The translations under genes were made by a program, and so were the position numbers. Positions 26,215 to 34,061 of a stretch of 46,551 nucleotides of DNA are shown here, piece after piece (position 1 is the first letter of the stretch; each line of letters starts with the position of its first letter). Below the pieces are notes generated by a model, which was not told the origin of the DNA, did not search any database, and saw only the letters and a program-made list of their open reading frames with translations. The stretch comes from Gemmatimonadales bacterium UBA2975 (GTDB taxonomy: Bacteria > Gemmatimonadota > Gemmatimonadetes > Longimicrobiales > Gaopeijiaceae): positions 26,643 through 73,193 of the forward strand of contig DEAT01000022.1 in assembly GCA_002348265.1 (NCBI GenBank). The letters run 5' to 3'.

Positions 26215-27375
26215 ATGAGCGAAGCTCTCGCCTGTCAGAGGGAGGCGTTCCAGCTCTCTCGTGAAGACCACTATCTCAATTGTGCATATATGAGTCCTCT
26301 GCCGCGACAGGCGGAAGAGGCGGGGTTTGGGGCTATCAGGCGCAAGGCTGTGCCCACACGGATCGTTCCTCCCGATTCCTTCTGGGAAACCGACCAGCTT
26401 CGTGCGCTTTACGCTCGCTTGATTGGAGCCGACCGGTCCAACAGGGTGGCTATTCAGCCCGGCGTCTCTTATGCAGTGGCTACGGCGGCTAAAAACCTTT
26501 CGGTGTCTCGAGGGCAGAACATCGTGCTCACACATGAACAGTTCCCTGGCAATGTGTATTCATGGCGGAGGCTATCTTCGGAGCGGGGGGCTGAGCTTCG
26601 ATCTGTTGATCCCGGTGACGGTCCACGCCGTGGCCAAAGGTGGAACGAGCGACTGCTCGAGGCGATCGATGCCAAGACAGCGGTTGTGTCAGTACCGAAC
26701 GTCCACTGGACAGACGGAACACTTTTTGATCTCGCTGAGATTGGAATCCGCTGTCGGGATGTGGGCGCGGCATTCGTAGTTGATGCTACGCAATCAGCTG
26801 GTGCTCTGCCCTTTGACCTGAGCCTTTATAAACCGGATTTGGTGGTTAGCGCGACGTACAAGTGGTTGCTAGGCCCGTACAGTTTAGCCCTGACATGGTT
26901 TTCGGAACGCTTCGATGACGGCGTCCCAATTGAGGAAACGTGGATAGCTCGAAGGAACAGCCGGGAATTTCAGCAGCTGGTGGACTATGAGGACGAATAT
27001 GCTCCAGGAGCTGTGCGGTTTGATATGGCAGAGCGCTCGAATTTCTTTCTCGCGCCTATAGCGAGAGCAAGCTTGGAACTCATTCTCCAATGGTCGCCGG
27101 ACCGTATACAGAATTACTGTCGTGATCTGACGTTGGGCTTCCTGAAAGACGCTGCCGAACTAGGGTACTCAGTCGAAGAAGAAGCCTGGCGCGCAAGCCA
27201 CCTATTCGGATTGCGTATGCCGGAGGGTGTTGACCTTGTCCAGCTTAAGACGGCCTTGGCAGAGCGAAACGTCTCGGCCTCTCTCCGAGGAAGTGCGCTT
27301 CGACTTTCTCCGAATGTCTACAACGATGAGGTTGACATCAACGTTCTTTTGGAGGTCTTAAAAAACGCTCGGTGA
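26215..27375 (+). CDS. Class V aminotransferase-fold PLP enzyme
   Basis: 386 residues, ribosome site AAGGAAG six nt before ATG. Fold type I PLP enzyme of the class V group (cysteine desulfurase/kynureninase-like). The PLP Asp is D190 in FVVDATQSAGALPFD and the Schiff-base lysine is K216 in SATYKWLLGP. The N-terminal YLNCAYMSPLP matches the substrate/phosphate region, and SVPNVHWTDGTLFDL precedes the PLP site. No catalytic cysteine loop typical of SufS/IscS is seen, so desulfurase activity is not supported. The reaction is unknown. It ends 26 nt before the convergent DUF192 gene. Confidence 0.86.
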   Translation: MSEALACQREAFQLSREDHYLNCAYMSPLPRQAEEAGFGAIRRKAVPTRIVPPDSFWETDQLRALYARLIGADRSNRVAIQPGVSYAVATAAKNLSVSRGQNIVLTHEQFPGNVYSWRRLSSERGAELRSVDPGDGPRRGQRWNERLLEAIDAKTAVVSVPNVHWTDGTLFDLAEIGIRCRDVGAAFVVDATQSAGALPFDLSLYKPDLVVSATYKWLLGPYSLALTWFSERFDDGVPIEETWIARRNSREFQQLVDYEDEYAPGAVRFDMAERSNFFLAPIARASLELILQWSPDRIQNYCRDLTLGFLKDAAELGYSVEEEAWRASHLFGLRMPEGVDLVQLKTALAERNVSASLRGSALRLSPNVYNDEVDINVLLEVLKNAR

Positions 27376-27401
27376 GTCACAGGTGGTAGCCACGCCTCCG
27401 C

Positions 27402-27971
27402 CTAGCGTCTCTGGACTCCGAAAACGATGCTGGCCTGTGAACCCACTGTGATGTCTTGTTCGGCAAACCAATTTTGTCGGACTTCGAGGGCAAACATGGC
27501 AGGGGCATCACTTGGATAAGAGTCGGTCACGAGCGGCTCCATGGCGATAATGTCCACGATCCGATACGAAGGGTTCATGTATGCTATGTCCAACGGGACG
27601 TATGTATTAGCCATCCAAAAGGAGCGCGGCTGGCTGTCCTGAAACACGAACAGCATTCCGGTCCCGTCAGGGACATTGTCCCGATACATGAGACCTTGAG
27701 CTCTCTCTTCTGGTGTTGCAGCGACCTCGGCTACCACGGTGTCGGCTCCGAAAATAACCCACGCGTACCCGGCGGGCGGGAGTGGGCTTCGGTCCGGGGT
27801 TTCGCTGTTCACAGCGAGAACGGAGGTGTTTGGCGCCAGTTCGGAAGGATTGCTGGCGGGAAGTGCATCGGCGTCAGTGCAAGCAGAGACCCATGCCGAG
27901 AAGGCCACTAGCCTTAAAACGGCGCTCCACTTGGCTCCCTTGCCTTTGTGAAAAAGTTCACGAAGTGCCAT
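27402..27971 (-). CDS. DUF192 domain lipoprotein
   Basis: 189 residues. A hydrophobic N-terminal segment ends in WVSAC, a good lipobox, so the protein is probably an outer- or inner-membrane lipoprotein. A Ser/Pro-rich linker leads to the DUF192 domain (about 72-186) with its hallmarks VAATPEERAQGLMYRD, GMLFVFQDSQPRSFWMANTYVPLDIAYM and the closing VRQNWFAEQDITVGSQ. DUF192 function is not known; it is a small beta fold common in bacteria and archaea. It is divergent from the Trm112-like gene, with about 150 nt between. Confidence 0.9.
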   Translation of the reverse strand: MALRELFHKGKGAKWSAVLRLVAFSAWVSACTDADALPASNPSELAPNTSVLAVNSETPDRSPLPPAGYAWVIFGADTVVAEVAATPEERAQGLMYRDNVPDGTGMLFVFQDSQPRSFWMANTYVPLDIAYMNPSYRIVDIIAMEPLVTDSYPSDAPAMFALEVRQNWFAEQDITVGSQASIVFGVQRR

Positions 27972-28122
27972 ATCAAGGCTCCCTTTCAGTTCAAAACGGG
28001 TGTAACTTACCGCGCCCTTAGTGGGTAAGGTTCCGGATAAGTGAGTCTAGCTCTTCTGGAGCTTGAGAACACTAGTAGAGTCGCTGCCGGTGAGTTGGTC
28101 CGGTAGTAACAGAGCGAAAATC

Positions 28123-28380
28123 GTGATTGATCCTAGCCTCCTCGAAATCCTTGTTTGTCCAGAAACGAAGCAAGGGCTTCGCGTCGTGGAATCGACGGTG
28201 TTGGAAGCGTTAAATGCGTCGATCGCTTCGGGTTCGGTCAGGAATAGGGGTGGCGAAGCTGTCACGGGAGCAGTCAGTGAAGCGCTCATTAGGGCAGATG
28301 GTGAAGTTCTTTATCCGGTAAGGGACGACATCCCGATCATGTTAATAGACGAGTCGATTTCACTACCCACCCAGGCATGA
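28123..28380 (+). CDS. Trm112-like / UPF0434 family small protein
   Basis: 85 residues from GTG 28123; a TTG at 28063 is in frame but adds unconserved sequence. The opening IDPSLLEILVCPETKQGL and the closing DGEVLYPVRDDIPIMLIDES are the two conserved blocks of bacterial Trm112-like proteins. Only one cysteine of the zinc-ribbon knuckle is present, so metal binding is doubtful. The family's eukaryotic members activate methyltransferases; the bacterial role is not settled. The stop overlaps the ATG of the cytochrome c gene (ATGA), placing it at the head of the respiratory operon. Confidence 0.8.
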   Translation: MIDPSLLEILVCPETKQGLRVVESTVLEALNASIASGSVRNRGGEAVTGAVSEALIRADGEVLYPVRDDIPIMLIDESISLPTQA

Positions 28381-29018
28381 TGGTACGACTTCCGATTTTT
28401 GGGAAAGCGCTACTACCGCTTCTTATGGTGGCGACTGTTGCATGTGACGCTACACCTCCTCCGGTAGGTATGGAGCGCGGCGCGGAACTCTTTGAGACGT
28501 GTGCCCCCTGTCACGGAGATGCGGGTGTGGGCAAGGTGGATATTGCGGCCCCAGCGATTGCGGGACTGCCCCAGTGGTATGTGGAAGACCAGCTCCGTGG
28601 CTTTCAAAACGAGTACCGTGGTGACCATGCAGATGACCTTCCGGGTCTGCGTATGAGGCCAATGGCTGTTTCGCTTAATCGCGAAGGTGATGTTGAGTCA
28701 GTCGCGCAGTATGTGGCGTCGCTCGAACCGGTCTACCCGCAAAGCACTCTGTATGGGAATGCGGGTGCGGGAGCCTCCTCTTATGTGGTCTGCGTGGCTT
28801 GCCACGGAGAAGACGGACTCGGGAACAAGGATCTACATGCTCCCCCCATAGTCCAATTAGACGACTGGTATCTCCTCACCCAGCTCCGAAACTTCAAGAG
28901 TGGTGCCCGCGGTGCGCGCACAGACGACGTTTGGGGCCAGACGATGCGGGTTAATTCACTCGCCCTGACTGACGAAGGTATGCAGGACGTGATTGCTTAT
29001 GTGCAGACACTTAGGTAG
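28377..29018 (+). CDS. Dihaem class I cytochrome c (c4-like)
   Basis: 213 residues. A hydrophobic signal segment ends at ATVAC, a possible lipobox (C23). Two cytochrome c domains follow, with haem motifs C42-A-P-C45-H46 and C139-V-A-C142-H143. The repeated phrase QWYVEDQLRGFQNEYRG / DWYLLTQLRNFKSGARG and Met-containing segments (LRMRPMAVSL, GQTMRVNSL) are as in cytochrome c4-like proteins. It precedes the oxidase subunits and is a good candidate for electron donor to the CuA site. ATG 28380 is an equally possible start. Confidence 0.9.
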   Translation: MMVRLPIFGKALLPLLMVATVACDATPPPVGMERGAELFETCAPCHGDAGVGKVDIAAPAIAGLPQWYVEDQLRGFQNEYRGDHADDLPGLRMRPMAVSLNREGDVESVAQYVASLEPVYPQSTLYGNAGAGASSYVVCVACHGEDGLGNKDLHAPPIVQLDDWYLLTQLRNFKSGARGARTDDVWGQTMRVNSLALTDEGMQDVIAYVQTLR

Positions 29019-29030
29019 GGCGGAAGACTT

Positions 29031-29183
29031 ATGTCTGAAAATCCATTAACGGAGATGAAGTCCCAGGTTCCTGAGAGTGAGGCACTCATCGACGCCGAAA
29101 AGACGTTTAAGTGGACTTTGATCGGAGCGATTCTTTTCGGCCTTGCAGCACTCTTCATTATCGTGCGCACGAGGATGGGGTAG
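29031..29183 (+). CDS. 50-residue single-helix membrane protein in the oxidase operon
   Basis: ATG 29031 to TAG 29183, 50 residues, with GGGCGGAAG ending 5 nt upstream. The first 27 residues are polar (MSENPLTEMK...), then FKWTLIGAILFGLAALFIIV forms one membrane helix and RTRMG ends the chain. It fits exactly between the cytochrome c gene (12-nt gap) and coxB (4-nt gap), so it is part of the transcript. It may be a small oxidase subunit or assembly factor, like other single-helix accessory subunits of haem-copper oxidases. I know no named family for it. Confidence 0.7.
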   Translation: MSENPLTEMKSQVPESEALIDAEKTFKWTLIGAILFGLAALFIIVRTRMG

Positions 29184-29187
29184 CTTA

Positions 29188-29859
29188 ATGCTCGAACTCG
29201 TACAGGCTTCGACCTACGCCGCCGACATCGATCGATTGATCCTTTTGATTGGGGTGATCGTTGGCGTCTGGTTCCTGTTGGCGGAGGGGATCTTCTTTTG
29301 GTTAATCTGGAAGTTCAGAGCAAAGCCAGGTGAGAAGACTCAGTATCTGGACGGAACGGAGAAGCACATAAAGAAGTGGATAACGATTCCGCATGCGTTA
29401 GTCCTCGTTTGTGATGTGTTCATCTTGGTCGGCGCTGTGAGTGTCTGGTACGATGTTAAACAGCAGCTTCCGGACGCTGACTCAACTATTCGCGTGATCG
29501 GACAGCAGTGGGCTTGGACATTCCAACATCCTGGGGCCGACAATGAGCTTGATACAGGCGACGACATTTTTACGGTGGGTGACTTGCATGTAGAGGTGGA
29601 AAAGACCTACCACTTCCAACTGCAATCGAGGGACGTGCTCCATTCGTTCTCTGTACCAGTGTTCCGACTCAAGCAAGACGCTATACCTGGACGATCAATT
29701 ACAGGGTGGTTTACGCCGACCAGAACGGGCGAGCACGATGTTCAGTGCTCGGAGATATGCGGGATTGGTCACGGTGTAATGGCTGCCAGGATTCACATCG
29801 AAGACGCGAATACTCATGCGGCGTGGATCACCCGGTCCACAGCTGCGACCACGCCGTAG
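29188..29859 (+). CDS. coxB: Cytochrome c oxidase subunit II
   Basis: 223 residues from ATG 29188; an upstream in-frame start at 29143 overlaps the small protein and is rejected. Two N-terminal membrane helices (about 17-42 and 68-88) anchor a periplasmic cupredoxin domain. The CuA ligands are in place: H152 (LHSFSVP), C187, C191, H195 and M198 in CSEICGIGHGVM. The aromatic QQWAWTF electron-entry patch is present. There is no C-terminal cytochrome c domain, but such a domain occurs in a separate operon product (see 32178-32900). Confidence 0.95.
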   Translation: MLELVQASTYAADIDRLILLIGVIVGVWFLLAEGIFFWLIWKFRAKPGEKTQYLDGTEKHIKKWITIPHALVLVCDVFILVGAVSVWYDVKQQLPDADSTIRVIGQQWAWTFQHPGADNELDTGDDIFTVGDLHVEVEKTYHFQLQSRDVLHSFSVPVFRLKQDAIPGRSITGWFTPTRTGEHDVQCSEICGIGHGVMAARIHIEDANTHAAWITRSTAATTP

Positions 29860-29872
29860 AGGGCGAAGACAG

Positions 29873-31594
29873 ATGGCCGATACCCTAGTCGAAGTCCAGA
29901 AGCAAGAAATCCACGGGCAGGACCACGAACACCACGATCAGGGGTTCGTCTCGAAGTACATCTTCTCGACTGACCACAAGATCATCGGTATGCAGTACAT
30001 GTTCACGGGCATGTTGATGGCCGTGATCGGTGGTTACATGGCTTATGTGTTTCGAATGCAACTGGCATTTCCGGGTATTTCAGTTCCTGGTTTCGGGCAG
30101 GTATCTCCGGGTGAATACAACTCGCTGATTACGAACCACGGCTCAATCATGATCTTTTGGGTGGCGATGCCAGTGTTGATCGCCGCTTTTGGGAACTTCC
30201 TCATTCCGCTTATGATCGGTGCGGATGACATGGTGTTTCCCCGTATCAATCGTCTTTCGTTCCAGGTGTTTTTTATCAGTTCAGTGGTCCTGCTGATATC
30301 ACTGTTTGTCGAGGGCGGTGGCTTTGGCGGTGCCTGGACGTCGTATCCTCCGTTGTCTGCGAATGCGGATTACAACCAGACCCAGCTAGGAGCGTCTCTC
30401 TGGCTTATAGCCGTCGCGCTAGAGTTCGTGGCTTTCCTGTTAGGCGGTATCAACTTCATCACTACGTTGATGAATTCTAGAGCGCCGGGCATGAAAGCGT
30501 ACGATATCCCGATGGTGTGCTGGATGATTGTGATTGCGAGCATCCTCTTCATGCTTTCTGTCGGCCCCCTTCTAGCTGGTGCGGTGATGCTGTTGTTTGA
30601 TCAGACCTTGAATACGGGGTTTTATGATCCAGCTCGTGGTGGTGACCCGATCCTGTGGCAGCATCTCTTCTGGTTCTTTGGTCACCCAGAGGTTTACGTA
30701 GTGCTTTTGCCAGCGATCGGGATCACTGTAGAGGTCATGGCCACTTTCTCGCGGAAGAAGCTTTTTGGGTACAAGCTGGTCTTGTACACGGCAGTAGCGA
30801 CGGGCGTGCTGAGCTTTTTCGTGTGGGCGCACCACCAGTTCATAGCGGGTATCGATCCACGGATGGCCAACGTGTTTACCGTCACCACGCTGCTGATCTC
30901 TGTCCCTATTGCAGAAATGCTATTCGTGATGATCGCGACGCTTTATGGAGGATCAATAACACTCACTACGCCAATGCTATGGGCTTTGTCGTTCTTGGCT
31001 GAGTTCTTGATTGGGGGCGTGACTGGAATCTTTCTTGGAGCGAGCGGAGCGGACATCTATTTCCACGATACGTACTTTGTCCTCGCGCACTTCCACTACA
31101 CGTTCTTCCCAATTGCGATTATAGGGACGTTCTGTGCCTTTACGTATTGGTTTCCGAAGATGTTCGGGAAGATGATGAACGAAACTCTAGGAAAGATTCA
31201 TTTCTGGGGAACCATCATCCCGTTCAACTTCATCTTTATCCCGCTGTTTGTGCTGGGTATGGGTGGTCAGCACCGTAGGATCTATAACTTCGAGCACTTC
31301 CCAGAGATTGCGGGTCCTGAGTACTTCCAGCTGAGAGAGATAGCTACCATTGCGCTCCTGATCATGCTGGCCTTCCAGGCGGTCTTCTTTTTCAATGTCG
31401 TTATGAGTTGGTGGAAAGGGGAGGATGCTGGAAAGAATCCATGGAAGGCGAACACGCTAGAGTGGACAACAGATTCCCCGGCACCGCACGGAAACTGGCC
31501 GGTGGAAGACCTTCCTACCGTGTATCGAGGACCTTATGAATACGGTCATCCGGATCGTGAAGAAGATTATTGGCCCCAAAACCTACCAGGCTGA
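29873..31594 (+). CDS. coxA: Cytochrome c oxidase subunit I
   Basis: 573 residues from ATG 29873. Catalytic subunit of an A-type haem-copper oxidase. Ligands: H89 (ITNHGSIMIFW) for low-spin haem; H271 with E273 and cross-linking Y275 (GHPEVYVV); H320/H321 (WAHHQF); and H406/H408 (VLAHFHY) for the high-spin haem and low-spin haem. The HPEVY glutamate marks the A1 subtype. The His-rich N-terminal tail (GQDHEHHDQG) is unusual in degree. The stop overlaps the coxC start (TGATG). Confidence 0.96.
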   Translation: MADTLVEVQKQEIHGQDHEHHDQGFVSKYIFSTDHKIIGMQYMFTGMLMAVIGGYMAYVFRMQLAFPGISVPGFGQVSPGEYNSLITNHGSIMIFWVAMPVLIAAFGNFLIPLMIGADDMVFPRINRLSFQVFFISSVVLLISLFVEGGGFGGAWTSYPPLSANADYNQTQLGASLWLIAVALEFVAFLLGGINFITTLMNSRAPGMKAYDIPMVCWMIVIASILFMLSVGPLLAGAVMLLFDQTLNTGFYDPARGGDPILWQHLFWFFGHPEVYVVLLPAIGITVEVMATFSRKKLFGYKLVLYTAVATGVLSFFVWAHHQFIAGIDPRMANVFTVTTLLISVPIAEMLFVMIATLYGGSITLTTPMLWALSFLAEFLIGGVTGIFLGASGADIYFHDTYFVLAHFHYTFFPIAIIGTFCAFTYWFPKMFGKMMNETLGKIHFWGTIIPFNFIFIPLFVLGMGGQHRRIYNFEHFPEIAGPEYFQLREIATIALLIMLAFQAVFFFNVVMSWWKGEDAGKNPWKANTLEWTTDSPAPHGNWPVEDLPTVYRGPYEYGHPDREEDYWPQNLPG

Positions 31595-32172
31595 TGGCTC
31601 ACGCAAGACCGATCGCAACGACCCGGAGCGCTACAGGGATTCCAACGCCTCGCCTTGCTATATGGTGGATCCTCGCGTCCGAGGTGGTTATTTTTGGCGG
31701 ACTGTTGGGCGCATATTTGATGCATCGTATTGGCCATCCTGAATGGGCTGAAGCGGCGTCACACACTCAGACATGGATTGGCGCGGTAAACACTTTTGTA
31801 CTGCTCACCTCGAGCTTTACGGCAGTACTTGCGCACCAAGCGGCAGAAAAGGGTAAAGGAAAGGAGGCGGCCAAGCTCCTCGCTTTTACGATTCTGGGCG
31901 CTCTAACGTTTCTCATGATCAAGTCGTATGAATGGACGATCGAGATCATGGCTGGGTACACGATCACTGCGAATACCTTCTGGTCCTTTTATTACACTGC
32001 AGCAGGATTGCATGCGCTCCATGTGATCGCGGGTGCCATCATTATGGGATTCATTGCGGTCGATGCCTACCGGGGCCGTGAATTGCACCGCGTTGAGATC
32101 ATTGGGATCTATTGGCACTTCGTGGATGTGGTTTGGATTTTCCTGTTCCCGCTTCTCTACATAGCGAAGTAG
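31594..32172 (+). CDS. coxC: Cytochrome c oxidase subunit III
   Basis: 192 residues from ATG 31594, in a TGATG overlap with coxA. Five membrane helices, the short form of subunit III without the first two helices. Hallmarks are IWWILASEVVIFGGLLGAY, FLMIKSYEWTIEI, and the C-terminal GLHALHVIAGAI and YWHFVDVVWIFLFPLLY. Subunit III stabilises the catalytic subunit and supports proton uptake. A second subunit III homologue is at 32972-33568. Confidence 0.93.
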   Translation: MAHARPIATTRSATGIPTPRLAIWWILASEVVIFGGLLGAYLMHRIGHPEWAEAASHTQTWIGAVNTFVLLTSSFTAVLAHQAAEKGKGKEAAKLLAFTILGALTFLMIKSYEWTIEIMAGYTITANTFWSFYYTAAGLHALHVIAGAIIMGFIAVDAYRGRELHRVEIIGIYWHFVDVVWIFLFPLLYIAK

Positions 32173-32177
32173 GCGAA

Positions 32178-32900
32178 ATGTCTGAGAACAACGAGCAACG
32201 TGATGAGCATGGTCACGATGATGGCCACCACGTCAACTACTTTAAGATCTATCTAATCCTTCTGGTCCTCTTTGGGATCTCGGTGATAGGTCCAGAGGTC
32301 GGCGCAGTGACGGGGCTCCGTTGGATCACTCTGATTACGGCCTTTGGGATAGCCTTTGTTAAGGCACGTCTTGTGGTGAACAACTTCATGCATCTGGCCT
32401 GGGAGCAGAGGATCGCGAAGTGGTTGCTGGCATCGTCTCTGATCCTGCTGCTTCTCTTTGTGGCTGGTGTCGCACCAGACGTGATGAATCACGAAGGAAA
32501 CAACTGGGAGAATGTTGCCGCTAAGCAGGCTGTAGAACGTGGCTTGGCAGCGGCCTCAGGGTACTCTGAGGAGGAAGCCGAGTCAGAAGGGCCGCTGGAG
32601 GGAGTGATCGCATCCGGATTCAGTGCTCAGAACTCTTTTGGTCAGATTTGCGCTACGTGCCACGGTGTCGGTGGCGAAGGCGACGGTGCTGCGGGTGCAG
32701 CCCTAGACCCCGCCCCCGCGAGCTTTATCGATCCTGTTTTCTGGCAGGGCCGCGATCGTGACCGGATTATCACTGTGATTCGCGATGGTGCAGCGGCCGT
32801 TGGTGGCTCAGCACTAATGGCTCCTTGGGGAGCCCTCTATACCGATGATCAGCTGGAGCAGATGGCGGATTACGTCATGTCATTTCGCCCCAACCAATAA
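32178..32900 (+). CDS. Oxidase subunit IV-like membrane domain fused to cytochrome c
   Basis: 240 residues from ATG 32178. Residues 1-20 are polar and His-rich (HGHDDGHH). Residues 20-100 hold three membrane helices with the prokaryotic subunit IV pattern (YFKIYLILLVLFGISVIGP, FVKARLVVNNFMHL). After a linker of acidic residues (131-140) a class I cytochrome c domain follows: C158-A-T-C161-H162 and an axial Met probably at M214 (SALMAPWG). Subunit IV and donor cytochrome are normally separate chains, so this is a fusion. It could tether an electron carrier to the oxidase. Gap to coxC is 5 nt. Confidence 0.88.
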   Translation: MSENNEQRDEHGHDDGHHVNYFKIYLILLVLFGISVIGPEVGAVTGLRWITLITAFGIAFVKARLVVNNFMHLAWEQRIAKWLLASSLILLLLFVAGVAPDVMNHEGNNWENVAAKQAVERGLAAASGYSEEEAESEGPLEGVIASGFSAQNSFGQICATCHGVGGEGDGAAGAALDPAPASFIDPVFWQGRDRDRIITVIRDGAAAVGGSALMAPWGALYTDDQLEQMADYVMSFRPNQ

Positions 32901-32971
32901 TTAGCCGAAAAAGAGAACAGGTGGCGCCCCCAAGTGTACATGCACTCAGATTGCCTTAAGGCGAAGCCAAG

Positions 32972-33568
32972 ATGAGCGCAAAACCCGCTACACAGTTAAC
33001 GGCCCCTCGGCCATCTAAGCTCAAGCCAGCTATCCCGAGCGGTGTGCTTGGCGTGCTGATCTTCATTTTCACCGAGATCATGTTCTTCTCGGGTTTGATT
33101 TCCGCGCACACGATTGTGAAGTCCCAAGCAGCCGGACAGATGTGGCCGCCTTACGGTCAACCCCGGCTTCCTGTTGGGGAGACGGCGCTAAACTCCCTAG
33201 CCTTGCTAGTCAGTGGCGTAGTTCTGGTCTTCACTTGGTTCGCCTTCAAACGTGACCCCGAACGGGCCCGCATACCTCTTCTTATCTCGATCGCTCTTGG
33301 TTTGGTTTTTGTCGGGTTTCAGGGGGTTGAATGGGTGGCGCTCCTTTCGGAAGGCCTGACGATGCAGTCGAGCGCCTATGGAGGGTTCTTTTATCTCATT
33401 GTTGGTTCGCATGCTATTCATGCGGTGGGCGCGTTGATCGCGCTCATATGGGCATACGATCGCTCGTCGAAGGGCCGGCTTACGTCAACGCAACTCGGCA
33501 CCGTCTCAGCCTTTTGGTATTTCGTGGTGCTCGTGTGGCCGGTTCTATACTGGCAGGTTTACCTATGA
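32972..33568 (+). CDS. Second cytochrome c oxidase subunit III homologue
   Basis: 198 residues. Five membrane helices with subunit III hallmarks: GVLIFIFTEIMFFSGLISAH, FVGFQGVEWVALL, YLIVGSHAIHAVGALIAL and the closing AFWYFVVLVWPVLYW. It is only distantly similar to the coxC product of the same operon (different N-terminal segment and loops). It may replace or pair with coxC, or belong to a related NorE-like or cytochrome o-type branch. About 70 nt separate it from the fusion gene, and its stop overlaps the next start (ATGATG). Confidence 0.88.
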   Translation: MSAKPATQLTAPRPSKLKPAIPSGVLGVLIFIFTEIMFFSGLISAHTIVKSQAAGQMWPPYGQPRLPVGETALNSLALLVSGVVLVFTWFAFKRDPERARIPLLISIALGLVFVGFQGVEWVALLSEGLTMQSSAYGGFFYLIVGSHAIHAVGALIALIWAYDRSSKGRLTSTQLGTVSAFWYFVVLVWPVLYWQVYL

Positions 33569-33795
33569 TGCGCGTTGCGATGTCGACTTTCTTTGCGTTC
33601 TTGGCCTTGTCAGCGTTACCTGAAGCTCTTTGGGCGTGTCCTGTTTGTTTTGATTCAAGCGACGAGAACCGACAAGCGTTCCTAGCAACTACCATTTTTC
33701 TTAGCATCTTACCTCTCGGAATGGTTGCAGGGGCCGGGATATACATTCGGAAGCGCGTACGTCGCTCTCGGAAGAATCCAGGGAACACCAAATAG
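33565..33795 (+). CDS. 76-residue exported protein with CPVC motif
   Basis: ATG 33565 overlaps the stop of the subunit III homologue. 76 residues: an N-terminal signal-like segment ending at LWA, then CPVCFDSSDENRQAFL, one membrane helix (about 42-62, TIFLSILPLGMVAGAGIYI) and a basic tail (RKRVRRSRK). The CPVC pair could bind a metal or haem or form a disulphide. Small CPVCF proteins of this layout are seen in oxidase operons of some bacteria as far as I recall, but I know no function. Last gene of the operon. Confidence 0.68.
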   Translation: MMRVAMSTFFAFLALSALPEALWACPVCFDSSDENRQAFLATTIFLSILPLGMVAGAGIYIRKRVRRSRKNPGNTK

Positions 33796-33856
33796 CAAAG
33801 CTAAGAACTGGCGCCGAGCGGGTTGTCCCGGACTGAGGCTGGGTCTAACGTCACGA

Positions 33857-34025
33857 GCGGCACATATCGGAAGCCGGTGAGATTCCGGCGCGGTCCCGCC
33901 ACTGTGTTGGGTTCGAGGTGAGAGGGAGTCAGCTTCTTCTCACCCGAAACGGACGCTCGATGCGCCACTGGGCTCAGGCCCGGGAAGGTGAGCGCTCCGG
34001 CCCTAAGCCAGGAGACCTGTGTCGC
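33857..34025 (+). promoter_or_regulatory. Cobalamin riboswitch upstream of btuFCD
   Basis: The conserved core is clear: GAAGCCGGTG with paired ATTCCGGCGCGGTCCCGCCACTG downstream (split at 33869-33905), a GCCACTGGG element near 33964, and the B12 box AAGCCAGGAGACCTG at 34005-34019. The closing helix P1 can be drawn as GCGGCAC (33857-33863) with GTGTCGC (34019-34025), one G-U pair. The btuF start follows 36 nt later, so control is probably translational, by hiding the ribosome site. Confidence 0.95.
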
Positions 34026-34061
34026 GGGATGATGCTGTCCTTTATTGGTCGACGGAGCCAG

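Noticed and set aside
26215..27375. Cysteine desulfurase (SufS/IscS)
   Set aside because: The PLP lysine and Asp are present, but I see no catalytic cysteine loop at the expected C-terminal position.
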